From contig MU270094.1 in NCBI GenBank assembly GCA_021432635.1, positions 62,001 through 126,000 on the forward strand: a DNA stretch of 64,000 nt. Direction: 5' to 3'. A program made the position numbers and the translations under genes. This document shows positions 1-11,783 of the stretch, piece after piece. Origin of the DNA: Thozetella sp. PMI_491 (taxonomy: Eukaryota; Ascomycota; Sordariomycetes; Chaetosphaeriales; Chaetosphaeriaceae). The notes beneath the pieces are model-generated. The model saw only the letters and a program-made list of their open reading frames with translations, made no database searches and was not told the origin of the DNA. How positions within the stretch are numbered: position 1 is the stretch's first letter; every line of letters starts with the position of its first letter.

Positions 1-64
1 GCATCAGGCATTTCGTCATCTTCGCTTTCCAAGTACTGCCTAGTATTCATCCTTCTCACTGCTA

Positions 65-868
65 TCAGTTAGCCTGCTCCGACGTGCTCGAGATTCGTCG
101 TGCCGCCTGCCGAAGTTCACGCTGCTCCATTCCAGCCATGATGAAAGAATCCATCCGCTCGCCCGAACCCGACCAATACGAATATATTTCCGTGTCCACA
201 AACTTGGAGCTAGGCCCTACTAGCTGCTCCCCTGGTCGTAATTCTTGCCATAGACTCATGTACGAGTCTGACCTCCATGCCACGGCGGGGTCGGGCCGCA
301 ATCCAAACGCTGCAGCTTCGCGTGCCTCTAGCCTTATGACAAAATCGATCGCCGTTTCGAGCGAGGTCTGAATCACACTCCCAGAGCCTTCTCCATGGCC
401 GTAGCTCTCGATCGCGATTGGGTCGAACGTAATAGGCGCGCTCAGGCCTTGTTCTACACCTGTGCGGACCACGAAAACCGGAAGTTGACCAATGTTTCTT
501 GAGTCCTCGTTATCGTATTGCCTAGAACACACGATAATGAGCTGTGCCTGGAAGAGGGACTGGAGTATATGAAACCTAGGATCGATATCTCCGCTCATCT
601 CATGATCTATTGCCAGGTTGTTACCAGAAGCCAATAGCTCGTCATACCGGCGACGGTATGCCTCTACCTTGGCACATAGAGCACTATTTGCGACAACAAG
701 TGTGTCCACAATAGATTGTAGCCCTGTGGTACTACCAAGCAACTTGTAAAGGGCGATAAATTTGCAAATAAAGCGCTGGCGCTCCCCCTCGCTTCGGGAG
801 GGGCGAAACCACCGACGGTATATATAATTATGTAGTACAATCGTGTTGGAGGAACCACAACTCGCCAC
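65..868 (-). CDS. Hypothetical protein, 267 aa
   Basis: An uninterrupted 267-codon frame on the minus strand near the window edge. I recognise no family. The protein is mixed hydrophilic/hydrophobic with no signal peptide or membrane segment. The first third is basic and Arg-rich; the C-terminus is Arg/Glu/Ser rich, ending in a low-complexity tail. The start is the first ATG of the frame; a short ATG frame on the same strand (858 to 664) overlaps it and looks like a shadow. Length, even composition and absence of stops favour a real gene, but codon use is not clearly biased and no motif confirms it. It could also be one exon of a larger gene. Confidence 0.4.
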   Translation of the reverse strand: MASCGSSNTIVLHNYIYRRWFRPSRSEGERQRFICKFIALYKLLGSTTGLQSIVDTLVVANSALCAKVEAYRRRYDELLASGNNLAIDHEMSGDIDPRFHILQSLFQAQLIIVCSRQYDNEDSRNIGQLPVFVVRTGVEQGLSAPITFDPIAIESYGHGEGSGSVIQTSLETAIDFVIRLEAREAAAFGLRPDPAVAWRSDSYMSLWQELRPGEQLVGPSSKFVDTEIYSYWSGSGERMDSFIMAGMEQRELRQAARRISSTSEQAN

Positions 869-2013
869 CGAGGCCGAATGCAGGGGTTGATCTGTGGGGG
901 CGTTTGCCTCAGATAATTGAAGCCATGAGCAGGCAGACTAGAGCGGGTGAAGGCTGCTTAGCATCTCAAGGCAAGGAATTCACTAGAGTTCTTCATGATA
1001 CGCCAGTGATGGGACTCTGAGGCTGTTCAGTGACGAGGCTGTATTCGGAGGTGTGGCCAAAACAGGCATCTATTGAAATACACTGCGTCGACCGTTGGGC
1101 AGTCCGATCCGCTAATAGACGAGAGAAAATGCGAATGCAAGGACCCAGAAGCCCCCAATCATCACTCTAGTTTGTCGACGTCCACGACCCCGAGCGCCCG
1201 AGGAGGTTACGTTGCAGATCTCACTGGATCACCGACACTTCCAGGAGTCCCCAGTTTGGGGGCCGTCTCGCGCCACGTGCATTCCTACCAAAGGTAGAGA
1301 AGCTGTGATCGAGAAGGGAACGCAAGCGTGGTCTGGACCATCGTCCTTACACAATTGCGCCTTGGAAAGGTGTTGAGTCCATGCGTGGGGCTTACGGTAG
1401 TGGATCTCAGGTCCATCGTCACATGTAGTTTAGACATCGCAACACCTCTGAATTCGCCCAAAGCCATGCAGCTCGTCTCGTAAATAGCGCGCAGTAAGCT
1501 GACAAGGACCACAAGTGTCAAGCTTTGAAGCTTGCGTCGCGATATGGAGTTGTGTTTTGGCTACCGAGATGGAGAAGATAGCGACAGTCAGCCAGAAAGC
1601 GCGAAGAACAACACTCTCTGGGTTGTTCCAAGGCAGCCATCCATCAGCGTTCATCATCTACAAACTATATCATCACTCTCTCCACAAACACATTGCGACT
1701 CTAAGGAAGGCTGCTCGGTTGTACTCTTAGGTAAGCAGCCCCTCGTTGATTAAGGCGGAGCTGGAGTTGCCCCAATTTGGAGGCATCATGCACCGAGCCT
1801 AGCCGTGTGCCTGCGCCCCCCTCTCGGTTGGTTTCAATCCAGGCATATACGGCGCTGCCTTCAAGCAATCAATTGCATCCTCTTACATCCTGGGCTACCA
1901 TCTGTGGGACACACCGCCGCCGGGATTATCACATCTAGGAACATAGCAGTCAGGAGACGCCTCACTGCGCTTGGGCGCATGTGCACTAGTCTCCCTCGCC
2001 GCCCCCGCCCAAG
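869..2013. other. Intergenic spacer, no gene seen
   Basis: About 1.1 kb with only short overlapping frames in several phases, none with recognisable content or splice-linked continuity. It contains the upstream region of the receiver-domain gene at 2014. Confidence 0.5.
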
Positions 2014-2540
2014 ATGCGCCGCACGAAGCTGACATCCAGCGGACCGCGCCTGCGCATCCTGGTCGTCGACGACAGTAACATCAACCGCCGGGTCCTGCAG
2101 CTCTTTCTTGAGAAGACCCGGCTAGACTGCGACGTCCAGGTCGCGGACGAGGGAGCCACTGCCGTGGCAGCCGCGACGGAGACCAAGTTCGACCTGGTCT
2201 TGATGGCCCTGTACATGCACGCGATGGCGAGTGATACTGCTACCCTTCGCTCTGCGCGGCAGTCTGCTAACCCAGCCTGGTAATGTAGGACGGGCTCGAG
2301 GCCACGGCGAAGATTCGTGAGCACGAGGAGGCCACGGGCAGCCGCCGCACTCCGGTTGTCGGGGTGGTAGCCAATGCGCCAAAGAAGGCGCTGCCGGAGG
2401 GCTTGATGGATGGCCTTCTGCTGAGACCCATCAGCTTTGAGGATCTGACCAAGCTGGTCGAGAAGTTCGCAACTTTTGAAGACCAAAGTGGTTCGTGGGT
2501 GGTGGTAGAGTCCGACGACGACGTCATAGCCTTGAACTGA
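2014..2540 (+). CDS. Stand-alone response-regulator receiver-like protein with degenerate active site
   Basis: Two exons, 2014-2226 and 2289-2540, give 154 aa that are almost entirely one CheY-like receiver domain. The intron (2227-2288) begins GC, not GT (GCGAGT), has a GCTAAC branch site and ends TAG; joining there restores the MDG turn that follows the phosphoacceptor loop in receivers. The acidic pair is present (Asp19, Asp20). The phosphoacceptor position in the LVLMxLYM strand is Ala65 instead of Asp, the conserved Thr/Ser before ANA is Val98, and the conserved Lys before Pro-Ile is Arg117. Receivers normally take phosphate from a histidine kinase or phosphotransfer protein; this one probably cannot. 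The frame is otherwise intact, so it may be a pseudo-receiver acting by protein binding, or a diverged copy of a hybrid-kinase output domain. Confidence 0.75.
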
Positions 2541-4376
2541 GGCTAGAGGGAGGAACGCCGACCAAAGAATGGCAGCATGGCGACGCGACGCCACTTAGCC
2601 ACAGCCAGGAAGGGAGAGTCTAGCGAGGTGTTCGTAGTAGTTATTCGTATGCAACGAACTCATCGCTGCGAGCCCCCCCTTTTGGCAGGCAGGATTGCGT
2701 TCTGGAACTTAGTAAACATAAGCGCTAAGGTTGAGAAGCCGCCCCCTGCAATACTACCTTATTAGCGATCAAGGCCACGAAGCCACGGAGGGCTCTATGC
2801 ATCCTTTGCCCAAGACTATGAACGAGGTTTTTTAAGGGGTTTTTTTTTTTTTTTTTTTTTTTTCGGTTCTTGACAGACTCCTCTGTGCCTGCGTGGTCGA
2901 TTCGTCTGCAGATAGCCGGGCTGGTGCTGTCTGTTGTCTGGTAACACAATCTCCTGCGAGCAGGGAACTCCTTCATGGTACGGCATGGCTAGGGCGGCAT
3001 GCAAGGTACATAAGTCAGTACCGTTTTCGAGGCTCGATAAAGACTAGCCGAGTTCCGAACTCGATCTATATAGTCAGGGGTGGTAGTGGGACACCCAATC
3101 CTTATTTTCTGGAAACGTTGCTCCAAACTCCTTTCAGCGGAAAGCCATCAAGGTGTGGATCCGGTAGCCAATGAGTAGGTAGCCGCTTGCCATTGCTATC
3201 CTACCTAGGCAACAGGTCAAGTCGAAGTGCTAATTACTAGCGACTATTCTTGTCGGATGGGTAGGGTACCTTGCAACATTGAACGAGACAAGGTAGGATG
3301 TGCGGGGCCATAGACAAAGTGTTCCTAAATATCAAGAACTGTCCTTTAGGCGAGCAAATGGAATCCTTCCTTCTTAGTCCTTTCTACCGTATTCCTCAAC
3401 AGGTGATAGGTCGAGGCACTAAAGGCATAAGTCGGGCTGCCCGCATTGGACATTGTCTATGTTCGGTTGCTTACCTATTTTATTTCTTATTTTAATTTTT
3501 TTGCGGCGTTTATTCTGCCCAAAGCATCTTAGCTGAGGGCCTAAATCGGCCGAATAACGATGGCTCGAGCCTTCGCTCCAGTGAGTTTTTAGCCGCTTGG
3601 CAGCTACATAGGTACATACGTGCGAAGGGAATGTTTAAATCCGTCAGCGGTGGTCGAATGATTTGCTTTTTCGGGGCAGGGGGCCACCCATCGCCTCGCC
3701 CAGATGAATCGACAAGGAGCCAATACTACCTCCTGTGCGGCGGGAGGATTTGGGTTATCCTTTTCGATTCCCACCGCCCCGCCCAAAAGACCCCAGTGCC
3801 CACAAGCATTAAAGCTAACAAAATTGACTATCGAATTCTGAAAGGTGATGCCTAACATCCTTGCCCCTTTGGTCCAGAAGCCGCCCCCACCGGTACACAA
3901 GGGGGATTCTAAGTAGCAATCTCACCACCGACTTGCTGCCGCCTCGCCAAGAGGCGTAGGACTCTGCCGACCGCCCGTAGTGTAGCACCGTACCTTTGCT
4001 GCCGGGGCCACATGGAAAATGACACCCTCCCCTATTCCCCGGGGACGTGGTGATAGGGTAGAGGACTCCCTAGCTTGCCATGTATGCAAGTCGGCCCGCC
4101 GTCGAGGCTGAACTAAGATCCCTTAGACTGGTAGGGCTTACTGCTATTATGGGGGCGAGACCCTTACAACGTTGCAGCAGCGATCGAGTCAATTTCGCAC
4201 TTGACCGAGGTTCCTATGCATGCTCAGTTTATATACCTCGACGATGTGCGCACGCTACAATGTCAGCCTCCCAGCTCAGCAGCCTTTTGAAGCAAGGATC
4301 TGTGCAGTTGGTTTGGTGATACTCACCGTCCGTTCCCTTCGAACTCGGTCCGGTCCGCGTGCGCGGCAGTGTAAAT
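2541..4376. other. Intergenic spacer, no gene seen
   Basis: 1.8 kb with short frames only. It carries a poly-T run (2840-2863) and the promoter region of the chitinase gene. Confidence 0.5.
2840..2863. repeat. Poly-T homopolymer, 24 nt
   Basis: Uninterrupted run of 24 T directly visible. Poly(dA:dT) tracts are common in fungal spacers and can exclude nucleosomes; no gene-specific role is evident. Confidence 0.9.
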
Positions 4377-6374
4377 ATGAGTTTCAAGACACTCCTTTTG
4401 GCGGCTATGTCCGCCGCCCCGGCTGTCGCGACAGCGGGCATCAATCTGTACTGGGTGAGGCCCTCAAGTTTCCGCATAGTAGCTCCTGGCTGCAAACGTG
4501 GGCGCTAACCGTCGCATAGGGCCAAAATGGCGACACTCGCCTCGTCGACGTCTGCGCGTCGGATCTCGTCCAGTTTGTCACCCTGACCTTTGTGAACGAG
4601 TCGCCCGAGGGCGCCGGCACCACTGGCTATCCCGGGACCGAGTACGGTGCCCACTGCTCCGGCGTGACGTACACTGTCAACGGCCAGAGCTCGCATCTGC
4701 TGTCTGACTGCACCGCGATCAAGGAGGACATCTCCAGGTGCCAGAGGCTGGGCACCAAGGTCCTGCTCTCCATTGGCGGCCAGTTCGATCCCACGACGGC
4801 TAACTACACCGTGTCTACGGTGGAGAAGGGCCAGGAGTTCGGAGACTTCATGTGGTATGCGTTCGGGCCGTACGACCCCTCCTGGACCGGCCCGCGGCCC
4901 TTTGACGTCAGCGACACGCGCCGCAGCGCTATTGACGGCTTCGACTTTGACATCGAGAAGCAGTTCGGTAAGTACTGTGCCCAGCCGTTAAAGATGGCCT
5001 CGTCCTAACCCGCATGTCCGTATAGACGACCAGACTCCCTGGATCGCCATGATCGAGCGTATCCGCGAGCACGCCGACAACGCCGGCAAGCCCGTCACCA
5101 TCACCGGTGCGCCGGAATGCCCGCTCGATGACTCGTGGTTCAAGATGAAGTCTATAATCGTGGGCGCCCAGTTCGACATCCTGTTCATCCAGTTCTACAA
5201 CAACGACGGCTGCGACGCCGTCACCGGCGTCTTCAACTACGACGACTGGACGACGTTCCTTACCGGCACCAAGAGCGCACACGCGCAGCTCTACATCGGC
5301 CTGCTCGGCTATCCCGGCTCTGGATACGTGGAGCCCCAGAACCTCAAGGCCTTGATCGACGTGTACGGCACCCGCGCCAACTTCGGCGGTATCTCGCTGT
5401 GGGATGAGTACTTCGCTGTCCGCACTACGGACGACGTCACCGGCAAGTCCTACCTGGATACCATCAAGGACGCGCTTGCGACGGTGACCCCCACAACCAC
5501 CTACACCTCCAGCATTCCCACCGGCACTCCGATCTGCTCAAACCCCTACATCGTCCAGGAGGGCGAGTTCTGCTACTCTATCGCCGACAAGTGGGTCATC
5601 AGCGTGTCCCAGATTCTGCAGCAGAACCCCGACCTGGATGTCTTCTGCGATGTCGTGCCCGGCCAGACCATCTGCCTGCCGGCCACTGCCACCACGACCA
5701 AGGCCCCCGCCCCCACCATCACCCCTCCTCCCTGCGCCGAGACATACATCGTCCAGAACAACGACTGGTGCTACAAGATTGCGGACATGTTCACCATCTC
5801 CTACGAGGAGCTGAGGTATCTGAACCCGAAGCTGAACGACGACTGCGCCCTCCGCCCCGGAGATGTCCTCTGCGTCAAGGGCGTAGCTGCCTCGGGCTCC
5901 GGCGCATCCAGCCAGGTTGTATCCACCACGGTCACTACCACCACCACGACCGCGACGTCAACGGCAACTGACGTTCCCACTTGCACCACCCAGTACACCG
6001 TGCAGCCGAGCGACTATTGCTACAAGATTGCCACTGCGTACGGGATCGACGTACCGACGCTAGAGCTGTGGAACCCGTGGCTCAACGAGGACTGCGCCAT
6101 TTACCCCGGCCAGGTTCTTTGCGTTGGCGTGGCCAGCACCTCGAGCACGATGAGCAGCACCACCACCACCACCTTTAGTGGCACGGGCGACTTCAGCAGC
6201 ACAATCACGTCGAACGGCACGTATTCTTGGCCGTCGACGTGGTCAAACTCCACAAAATCGCACTCCAAGACGCGATCGAGTACATTCCTGACTCTCACCA
6301 CCACTCAGGGTTCCAGCGAGCCGGCCAGCCCGGCCTCATCGACTTCGACCCCGGTCGAGACCGCATCGGCATAG
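4377..6374 (+). CDS. Secreted GH18 (class III) chitinase with three LysM domains
   Basis: Three exons, 4377-4454, 4520-4967 and 5026-6374, encode 624 aa. The first exon is a signal peptide ending near Ala-Thr-Ala-Gly, followed directly by the mature start typical of hevamine/CTS1-like endochitinases (INLYWGQNG). The GH18 catalytic motif DGFDFDIE is at residues 165-172, with Glu172 the expected acid/base; the barrel continues to about residue 325. Three LysM domains follow at about 350-393, 416-459 and 498-542, each with paired cysteines and an NP motif, separated by Thr/Pro/Ser-rich linkers. A Ser/Thr-rich tail ends the protein, with no clear GPI-anchor signal. It should hydrolyse chitin outside the cell, with the LysMs binding chitin or peptidoglycan. 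Both introns were placed at GT-AG borders that restore the reading frame. Confidence 0.92.
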
Positions 6375-6707
6375 CTTCCGCGACGGAAAATGGGTTGACT
6401 AGATTTTTTCTGGACATATATCTTTTCTTTTTGTAGATATAGGGATGCTACTCGCAGCGAACATGAATATATCACTCCAATTTGACTTGCCATAACTTGA
6501 ACTGCAAAGTGCCCAGAATCATTTTCGTGTACGAGGAGCCAGCATGCGCTTCTGAGAAGAAACAGCCTTTACAAGCAGAGCTGGGTATATTGAGATGCTA
6601 TAGCGGATTTTCTCTTTTGAAACTACCAGGATTCGAGAGTGGATATGTCTCTAACGCCTTTAACGCCGGCCGGCTACCCGCGTGGATATATGAAGATTCC
6701 ACCCCCC
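6375..6707. other. Convergent intergenic region
   Basis: 333 bp between the 3' ends of the chitinase (+) and O-methyltransferase (-) genes. Short frames only; presumably the two 3' UTRs. Confidence 0.5.
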
Positions 6708-8112
6708 TCATGCCTTGACGCACTCGATCATAGCCGCATCAATGCCTGGATTGGTGAAGACCTCCTTGACCTTCAGGCCAGCTTCCTGTACGATTTGCTC
6801 AAAGTTCTTAAGTGTCCGTTCCTTCCCGCCGATCAAGCCCATAAGCAAATCAGATGCGGATGCCATTGGGGTCGGCGGGTTGCTGAGAACTTGCTCTAAG
6901 ATCAAGACCCGGCTGTCAGGCGCCATCGCATCAGCGAGGTGTCGAAGCATGTCGACCGAGTCGGGATCTCCGTAGTCGTGGAGGCATCGGCGGATGTAAT
7001 ATACTAGCGCCCCTATTTTCCTCCAGTTAGTAAGGCCCACTTCATCTTGCACGGGAGAAAGAAGAAATCTAGCACTCACCCTTGACCGGCTGCTCTGTGT
7101 GGAAGTCGAGGGCAACCAGCTTGGCACCCTCCAGCTCCTGGTCATTACTCTCCCGCACGGCATCGAGGACCTCTGGCAGGTCCTCCAGGACGCAGCGCGA
7201 CATAGACAAGCCAGGAGTGCTCTTAACCATTTCCTTAAGGCAGTGGCCCTTTCCGCCGCCGACATCAACGACGAGGGGGCGATCCGGGGACTCGCTTGCC
7301 ACTGGAAGCACCCAACTGAGGTCATATGTCCCGAGCACAGGCCATGGGAGGCTGGCACTGTCCATGGCATACATGAAGTTTGCCAGGCGGTCCGGGTCCC
7401 TATTCATGAGCGACCAGACTGTGCTCTGCGGTTCACCCTCGCTGAACGCCAGGACAGTTTTGTAGCGGCCGACAGGCTCCTTAAGCCCATAGGTGTCAAA
7501 GTACTTGGGCATGGCCCCGATGGAGGGCATGTGGCTGTCGATTCTAATCTTGAAGTTAGCGTCGGTGAAATGAACGATTGTTGCGGGCTGTACTAGGAGT
7601 AGGACGTACCCAACGCGTATGAGAGCACTCAAAGGATTGAGGCTGGAGTAGATCAAAGACGATCGGGTGTGTGCAACCTGGTCCTCGCCAATTTGCTTCA
7701 ACAGTCCGGTGGAAACGAGGGTCCAGGAGAACCGTGCTTGGAAGATGTAAGAAACCGAGCGGGTTTTGACAGTTCAGGGTTGTAACTCACTAATAAGGTT
7801 GACATCTGCCTTCAGCTTGGCCGCTAGTTCACCGTAGGATATAGTCCCCTCGGCGGGGATCGCTTTGAACGCGCCCCATTTGATAAAGAGTCCCGTGATA
7901 CTAAACTTGGCGAGCTTGGGCAGCATATCCATGATTTCATCCTGAGGCTCCATGAGAGGTGCTGCCATATTTTGGATCGTGGAGAGGATTTTCATGCGTG
8001 CTCGTGGGTTGGCGGCTAGCAGCGCAGAGCTGGACTTCAATGCCTGAGAGATGGCGTCTAACTGTGCTAGGACATCATCTAGCTGGCCAACGCTCTGATC
8101 ATTTGAGGACAT
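6708..8112 (-). CDS. SAM-dependent O-methyltransferase (plant/fungal small-molecule OMT family)
   Basis: Four exons on the minus strand, 8112-7791, 7736-7610, 7543-7080 and 7012-6708, give 405 aa. The middle intron uses the acceptor ATTAG at 7545-7544; a nearer AG would shift the frame. The fold is that of the COMT/sterigmatocystin-type O-methyltransferases: an N-terminal dimerisation helix region, the SAM-binding motif DVGGGKGH at residues 243-250, and the catalytic His316 in LHDYGD. The C-terminus carries the family's GGKERT...F...EAGL segment. The substrate is probably a phenolic or polyketide hydroxyl, but no polyketide synthase or other biosynthetic core gene lies in the window, so the pathway is unknown. 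An upstream in-frame ATG at 8304 exists; the ATG at 8112 fits the family N-terminus better. Confidence 0.9.
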
Positions 8113-8976
8113 GGCGATGAGAATAGTACCGGTGAGATGCTTGATTAAAGATGAGGATGGTAGTAGTGAGATTGAGGTGCGTAGAGGGGTCAGAAGCTGT
8201 TTAAATACGACGAGGAGGATGAAGCTTAAGCAACGCGTGGCACAAATGCGGCGTAGACAGTGCCGAAAACGAAGACACTCGCCCGAAGACACCACTCGAT
8301 ACATTGCGCGTCATTGCGCGGCCTCTCCCGAAACCACCGTCCCGACGTCTGCCTGGGCCCGGATCGGCGCTGTTAGCGGACTTCCGCGGGCCGGCGTATA
8401 TGGGAATGTCCGGCGATTTGAAGTGGAGCCCGAGAGGTTCGGCCGAAGCTGGAGATAACAGTTCGCCGGGCGGCCACGCCGGGCTTACCCGGGCGCCACG
8501 CACCTGGCACGGGTCAGAGCACGACATTTATTCTCCGTGGCCCGACAGCTAGAGTGCCTTGGCTTTGCAGCTCAATCTTTTGCTAGAAAATCGGCCGCAA
8601 CTAACTAGCGGCAAGCTACATCGTTCTGACAATTGCCTTGACTTGTCTCTCGGAGCTCTTCGTTGAATTGACAGCCAGCAAACGCCGAACTGGCCTTGGA
8701 GGGGGGCATATCTTAAAAAAGCAATACCGCTCACAATGCTAGCTAGAGGATATGCATTTTCCAGCTTCTCGGGATAGGCTAAAATTGCAGTGCACTGAGT
8801 ACACTAGTAGCCCCCATATACATGCATGAGATCATTCACTGCCATGTGCGAACCCAAAACTCCGCGAGACGGGATATCGGTAGCCCGAATTTGGCATAAA
8901 AGTCCTGCAGACGTTAAAAAAACAAAAACACTTCCCCTGCTCCCCACGTATTACTGGCAGAAGACAAAGGCAGAGC
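8113..8976. other. Intergenic spacer
   Basis: 864 bp containing the promoter of the O-methyltransferase (-) and the 3' flank of qa-x (-). Overlapping GC-rich frames at 8200-8550 show no recognisable protein. Confidence 0.5.
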
Positions 8977-10284
8977 TCAGGGTCTCGTATAATCCAAGTG
9001 TCTGACCCTCTTCCACACCTCACGCACCACTCTCTCCTGGCTCTGCCTCCCTGTCTCTGAGTCCGATGCTCCAGCTGGTCTTGTTGAGGAACACCATATT
9101 AGTCTTCTGTACAGAAAGCCCGGGCCGGTCCACGATGGAGTGCCTACCTTATAGCGAGATACAATCGGCTACCAAGGCGGACCTCTGGGATTGATGCGGT
9201 CTCCGGATCCTCGGGAGGATTAGCCGTCGTGACGAGGCCACCAGCCTCATGCAGGATGGCAATGCCGGCGGCCACGTCCCTAGTCTCGTTAGCAGGGTAA
9301 CACAGGGCGAAGAGCTCGGCGGGCTTACCATTCCCAGCAACCGCCTTCCCACCAGATATCGAAGGCGCCCATGGCCGTGTATGCCAGATCGAGAGTCGCA
9401 CTGGAGCCGGCGGATCTGCGTTAGCTATTACCGCCGGGGAAGAGGGTGTTCCTAGTCCAACGTACCTGCCGAGGCTGCGCACGCCGTGCACCATGCCGCC
9501 CTTGCCCCCGCGGCCGCCAATCTCGGCCGCCATGTTGATGAAGCTCTCGATCTTGCGGTGCAGGTTGCCGTCGGGCTGGTCCCGCCTGTCCTTGCCCCAT
9601 TCGCAAGAGAAGACGCAGCCCTTGGGAGCGTTCGCGGGCATGGGCGGCACGGGGTTCCTCACCAGCGGCAGCGGCTGCGTCTCGTTGAGCCAGGCGCCGC
9701 GGCCCTGGCACGAGCTGAAGAGCTGGTGGAGGAACGGGGCGTAGATGACGCCAATCACCGGGCGCCCACCGACCACGAAGGCGATGGACACGCAGAACAT
9801 GGGGAAGAGATGGGTGTAATTGACGGTGCCGTCGAGCGGGTCAACGCACCACGTTGGCGAATCGTCGATGAGATACGCCCGGGAGGCGCCCTTGGAGTAG
9901 GACTCCTCCCCGAGGAACCTAGGCAGGGGTCAGCATGTGTGCCCCTCCCCCCTGCAAGGCGGATTACGGGTTTTACTGACTTGTGGCTGGGATATTTCTC
10001 GGCAATCGAGGTCTTGATGAAAGCCTCGACCTCTGCTGCGGTGTTAACGGCGGCTCCCGAGCTCGTCGACAGCCAATGGCCTTCTGGAGCTAGGGCAGCT
10101 TACCCTCGTCGGTCTTGGTCACGATGTCGACAGCATTGTCCTTCTCATCGAATGCCAGAGCGCTCTGCCCGGCGTCTCCAAAGCGCGCTCTGGCCGAGTT
10201 CATGAGAATGTCACCGGCATCTTTGCCCAATTGGATGGCGAAGGCGTAGATCTCGCCGAGCTCTTCGCTGCTGAGGCCGGCCAT
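8977..10284 (-). CDS. qa-x/qutG: Inositol-monophosphatase-family protein of the quinate cluster
   Basis: Six exons on the minus strand: 10284-10104, 10035-9981, 9918-9466, 9415-9329, 9279-9148 and 9079-8977, coding 336 aa, close to the usual size of fungal QutG/Qa-x. The metal-binding phosphatase motif WCVDPLDGT is intact, as are the upstream GEE and the downstream W-E-x-D segment (WEWDVAAG) that complete the IMPase metal site. The last exon was recovered by splicing from AG|GTAGGC to CAACAAG|ACC; without it the protein would stop early. The family hydrolyses inositol or related phosphates, but its role in quinate use has never been firm. It is divergent from the dehydroquinase gene, an arrangement shared with Neurospora. 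I saw no good QA-1F site in the shared promoter. Confidence 0.93.
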
Positions 10285-11050
10285 TGCAATTGCGATATAG
10301 GAGGAATGTCACACCGGAGGGTATCAAGAAGCACGCAAGAATTTGGAAACAATCTCTCTTTTCGAAGTTCGACTGATCAGATAGTTTTTGCCCCCCGTTC
10401 CCAGCGAATGTCCCGTCCCTACGCCGGTCGTCGCTCGGCGGGGCCGCAACCGTCAGTCAGCAGCCTTTGGAAAGCCGCTGAAAGCCGGGCCGGTCCAGGC
10501 CTGTCCAGGGCAGCCGCCGTGGACCATAAAGAGCGGCCCCCGCCCCCGGAGGAAAAAGGCACCGGGAAAACCGGCCGGAGGGCAGCTCTTCGGTCCTCCC
10601 CGCCACGTCCCGTTCAGACCACGGCGATTCCAGGCATGATGGGATCGATTTCTTCCCTTCTGCGCTCTCCAGGGCGGAATATAGGGATTTCGTAAAGCCG
10701 CAAACGGCTTCATTCCGCACACTCCACACTGTGGAGGTTCACATCCCTTTTAGGGAGCTGGGGAAGAGTCTTTAGCCGCCCCGCCCGAGCGGCACCGGAG
10801 AGTAGTAGGAAATCTAAAAGAGACCTTTCCCCGCGACTAATGACACAATGCTAGGCGTGCTTGAACGTTTGCCCGCGGGCTATACGCACTACGTGCTGGG
10901 TCCAGGGCAAAGAGAGCGGCGGTAGTCGGGGCGGCAGAGTGTATTCGAGGCTGCCAGTACAAGACAGACACCGCTGAGTGCGCAACTTTGTAACAGGCGT
11001 AGGCGACACTGCAATTGACACCACATAATCTCAAAACAAAAGAATTAAAC
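10285..11050. promoter_or_regulatory. Divergent promoter region of qa-x and qa-2
   Basis: 766 bp between two divergently transcribed quinate genes. GC-rich, with a T/C-rich stretch near 10350. Reading by eye found no 16-bp sequence close to the QA-1F/QUTA consensus, although both genes should be quinate-induced. Confidence 0.5.
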
Positions 11051-11551
11051 ATGGCTCGTCGTATCCTCCTCATCAACGGGCCCAATCTCAATCTCTTGGG
11101 CACCCGAGAGCCGCACATCTACGGCTCAACGACCCTCGCCGACGTCGTGGCGATGGCCCAGGAGCAGGCGGGGGCGCTGGGGGTCGAGCTGGAGAGCTTC
11201 CAGTCCAACCACGAGGGCGCCATCGTGGACCGCATCCAGGAGGCTGCCGGGTTCGGGCCCAACATCGCCGCCGACGGCAGCAACAAGAAGCCCAAGGCCT
11301 CGGCCATCATCATCAACCCGGGGGCCTACACACACACCAGCGTGGCTATCCGCGACGCCCTGCTCGGCGTCGAAATACCATTCATTGAGCTGCACGTCTC
11401 CAACGTGCATGCGAGGGAGGCGTTCCGCCACCACAGCTACCTCAGCGACAAGGCCGTCGCCGTCATTTGCGGGCTGGGCACGTTTGGGTATACCGCGGCG
11501 ATCGAGTTCGCTTCCAAGCACTTGAAGGTCAAGGACGAGGCAAAGCTATGA
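11051..11551 (+). CDS. qa-2/qutE: Catabolic 3-dehydroquinase (type II)
   Basis: A single exon of 166 aa. It opens with the type II dehydroquinase signature ([16 protein letters not shown]), followed by the substrate-loop region QSNHEG, the motif [10 protein letters not shown] and the ELHVSN/H segment. Type II enzymes are dodecamers that dehydrate 3-dehydroquinate to 3-dehydroshikimate; this catabolic form serves quinate breakdown and is distinct from the type I domain in AROM. Around residues 75-88 ([14 protein letters not shown]) the protein has a longer Gly/Asn/Lys-rich loop than bacterial homologues. The ATG at 11051 is preferred over an upstream in-frame codon because the family starts within a few residues of this position. 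Confidence 0.96.
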   Translation: MARRILLINGPNLNLLGTREPHIYGSTTLADVVAMAQEQAGALGVELESFQSNHEGAIVDRIQEAAGFGPNIAADGSNKKPKASAIIINPGAYTHTSVAIRDALLGVEIPFIELHVSNVHAREAFRHHSYLSDKAVAVICGLGTFGYTAAIEFASKHLKVKDEAKL

Positions 11552-11783
11552 GCATCTAGAGGTCCGGAATGGAAAAGTTATTCATGATCATCATCCGATA
11601 TATGGTCTATGTACTGATTCAATGTCATGTCTGCGAGCAATCTGTAGCCAAAATGCTTCGCTCCCCTGAAACGCCTTTCGCATGCTTGTCCTCGACAATG
11701 AACAGGCCGGGTGTGAGGACCGTGAGTACCCCCGACAGAAGAGAAAAGATATATATATACATAGGACGGGACGGCTTGCCTTA

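Noticed and set aside
1986-2594. 202-codon minus-strand frame opposite the receiver gene
   Set aside because: Antisense shadow of the receiver-domain exons; Arg-rich composition and no motif.
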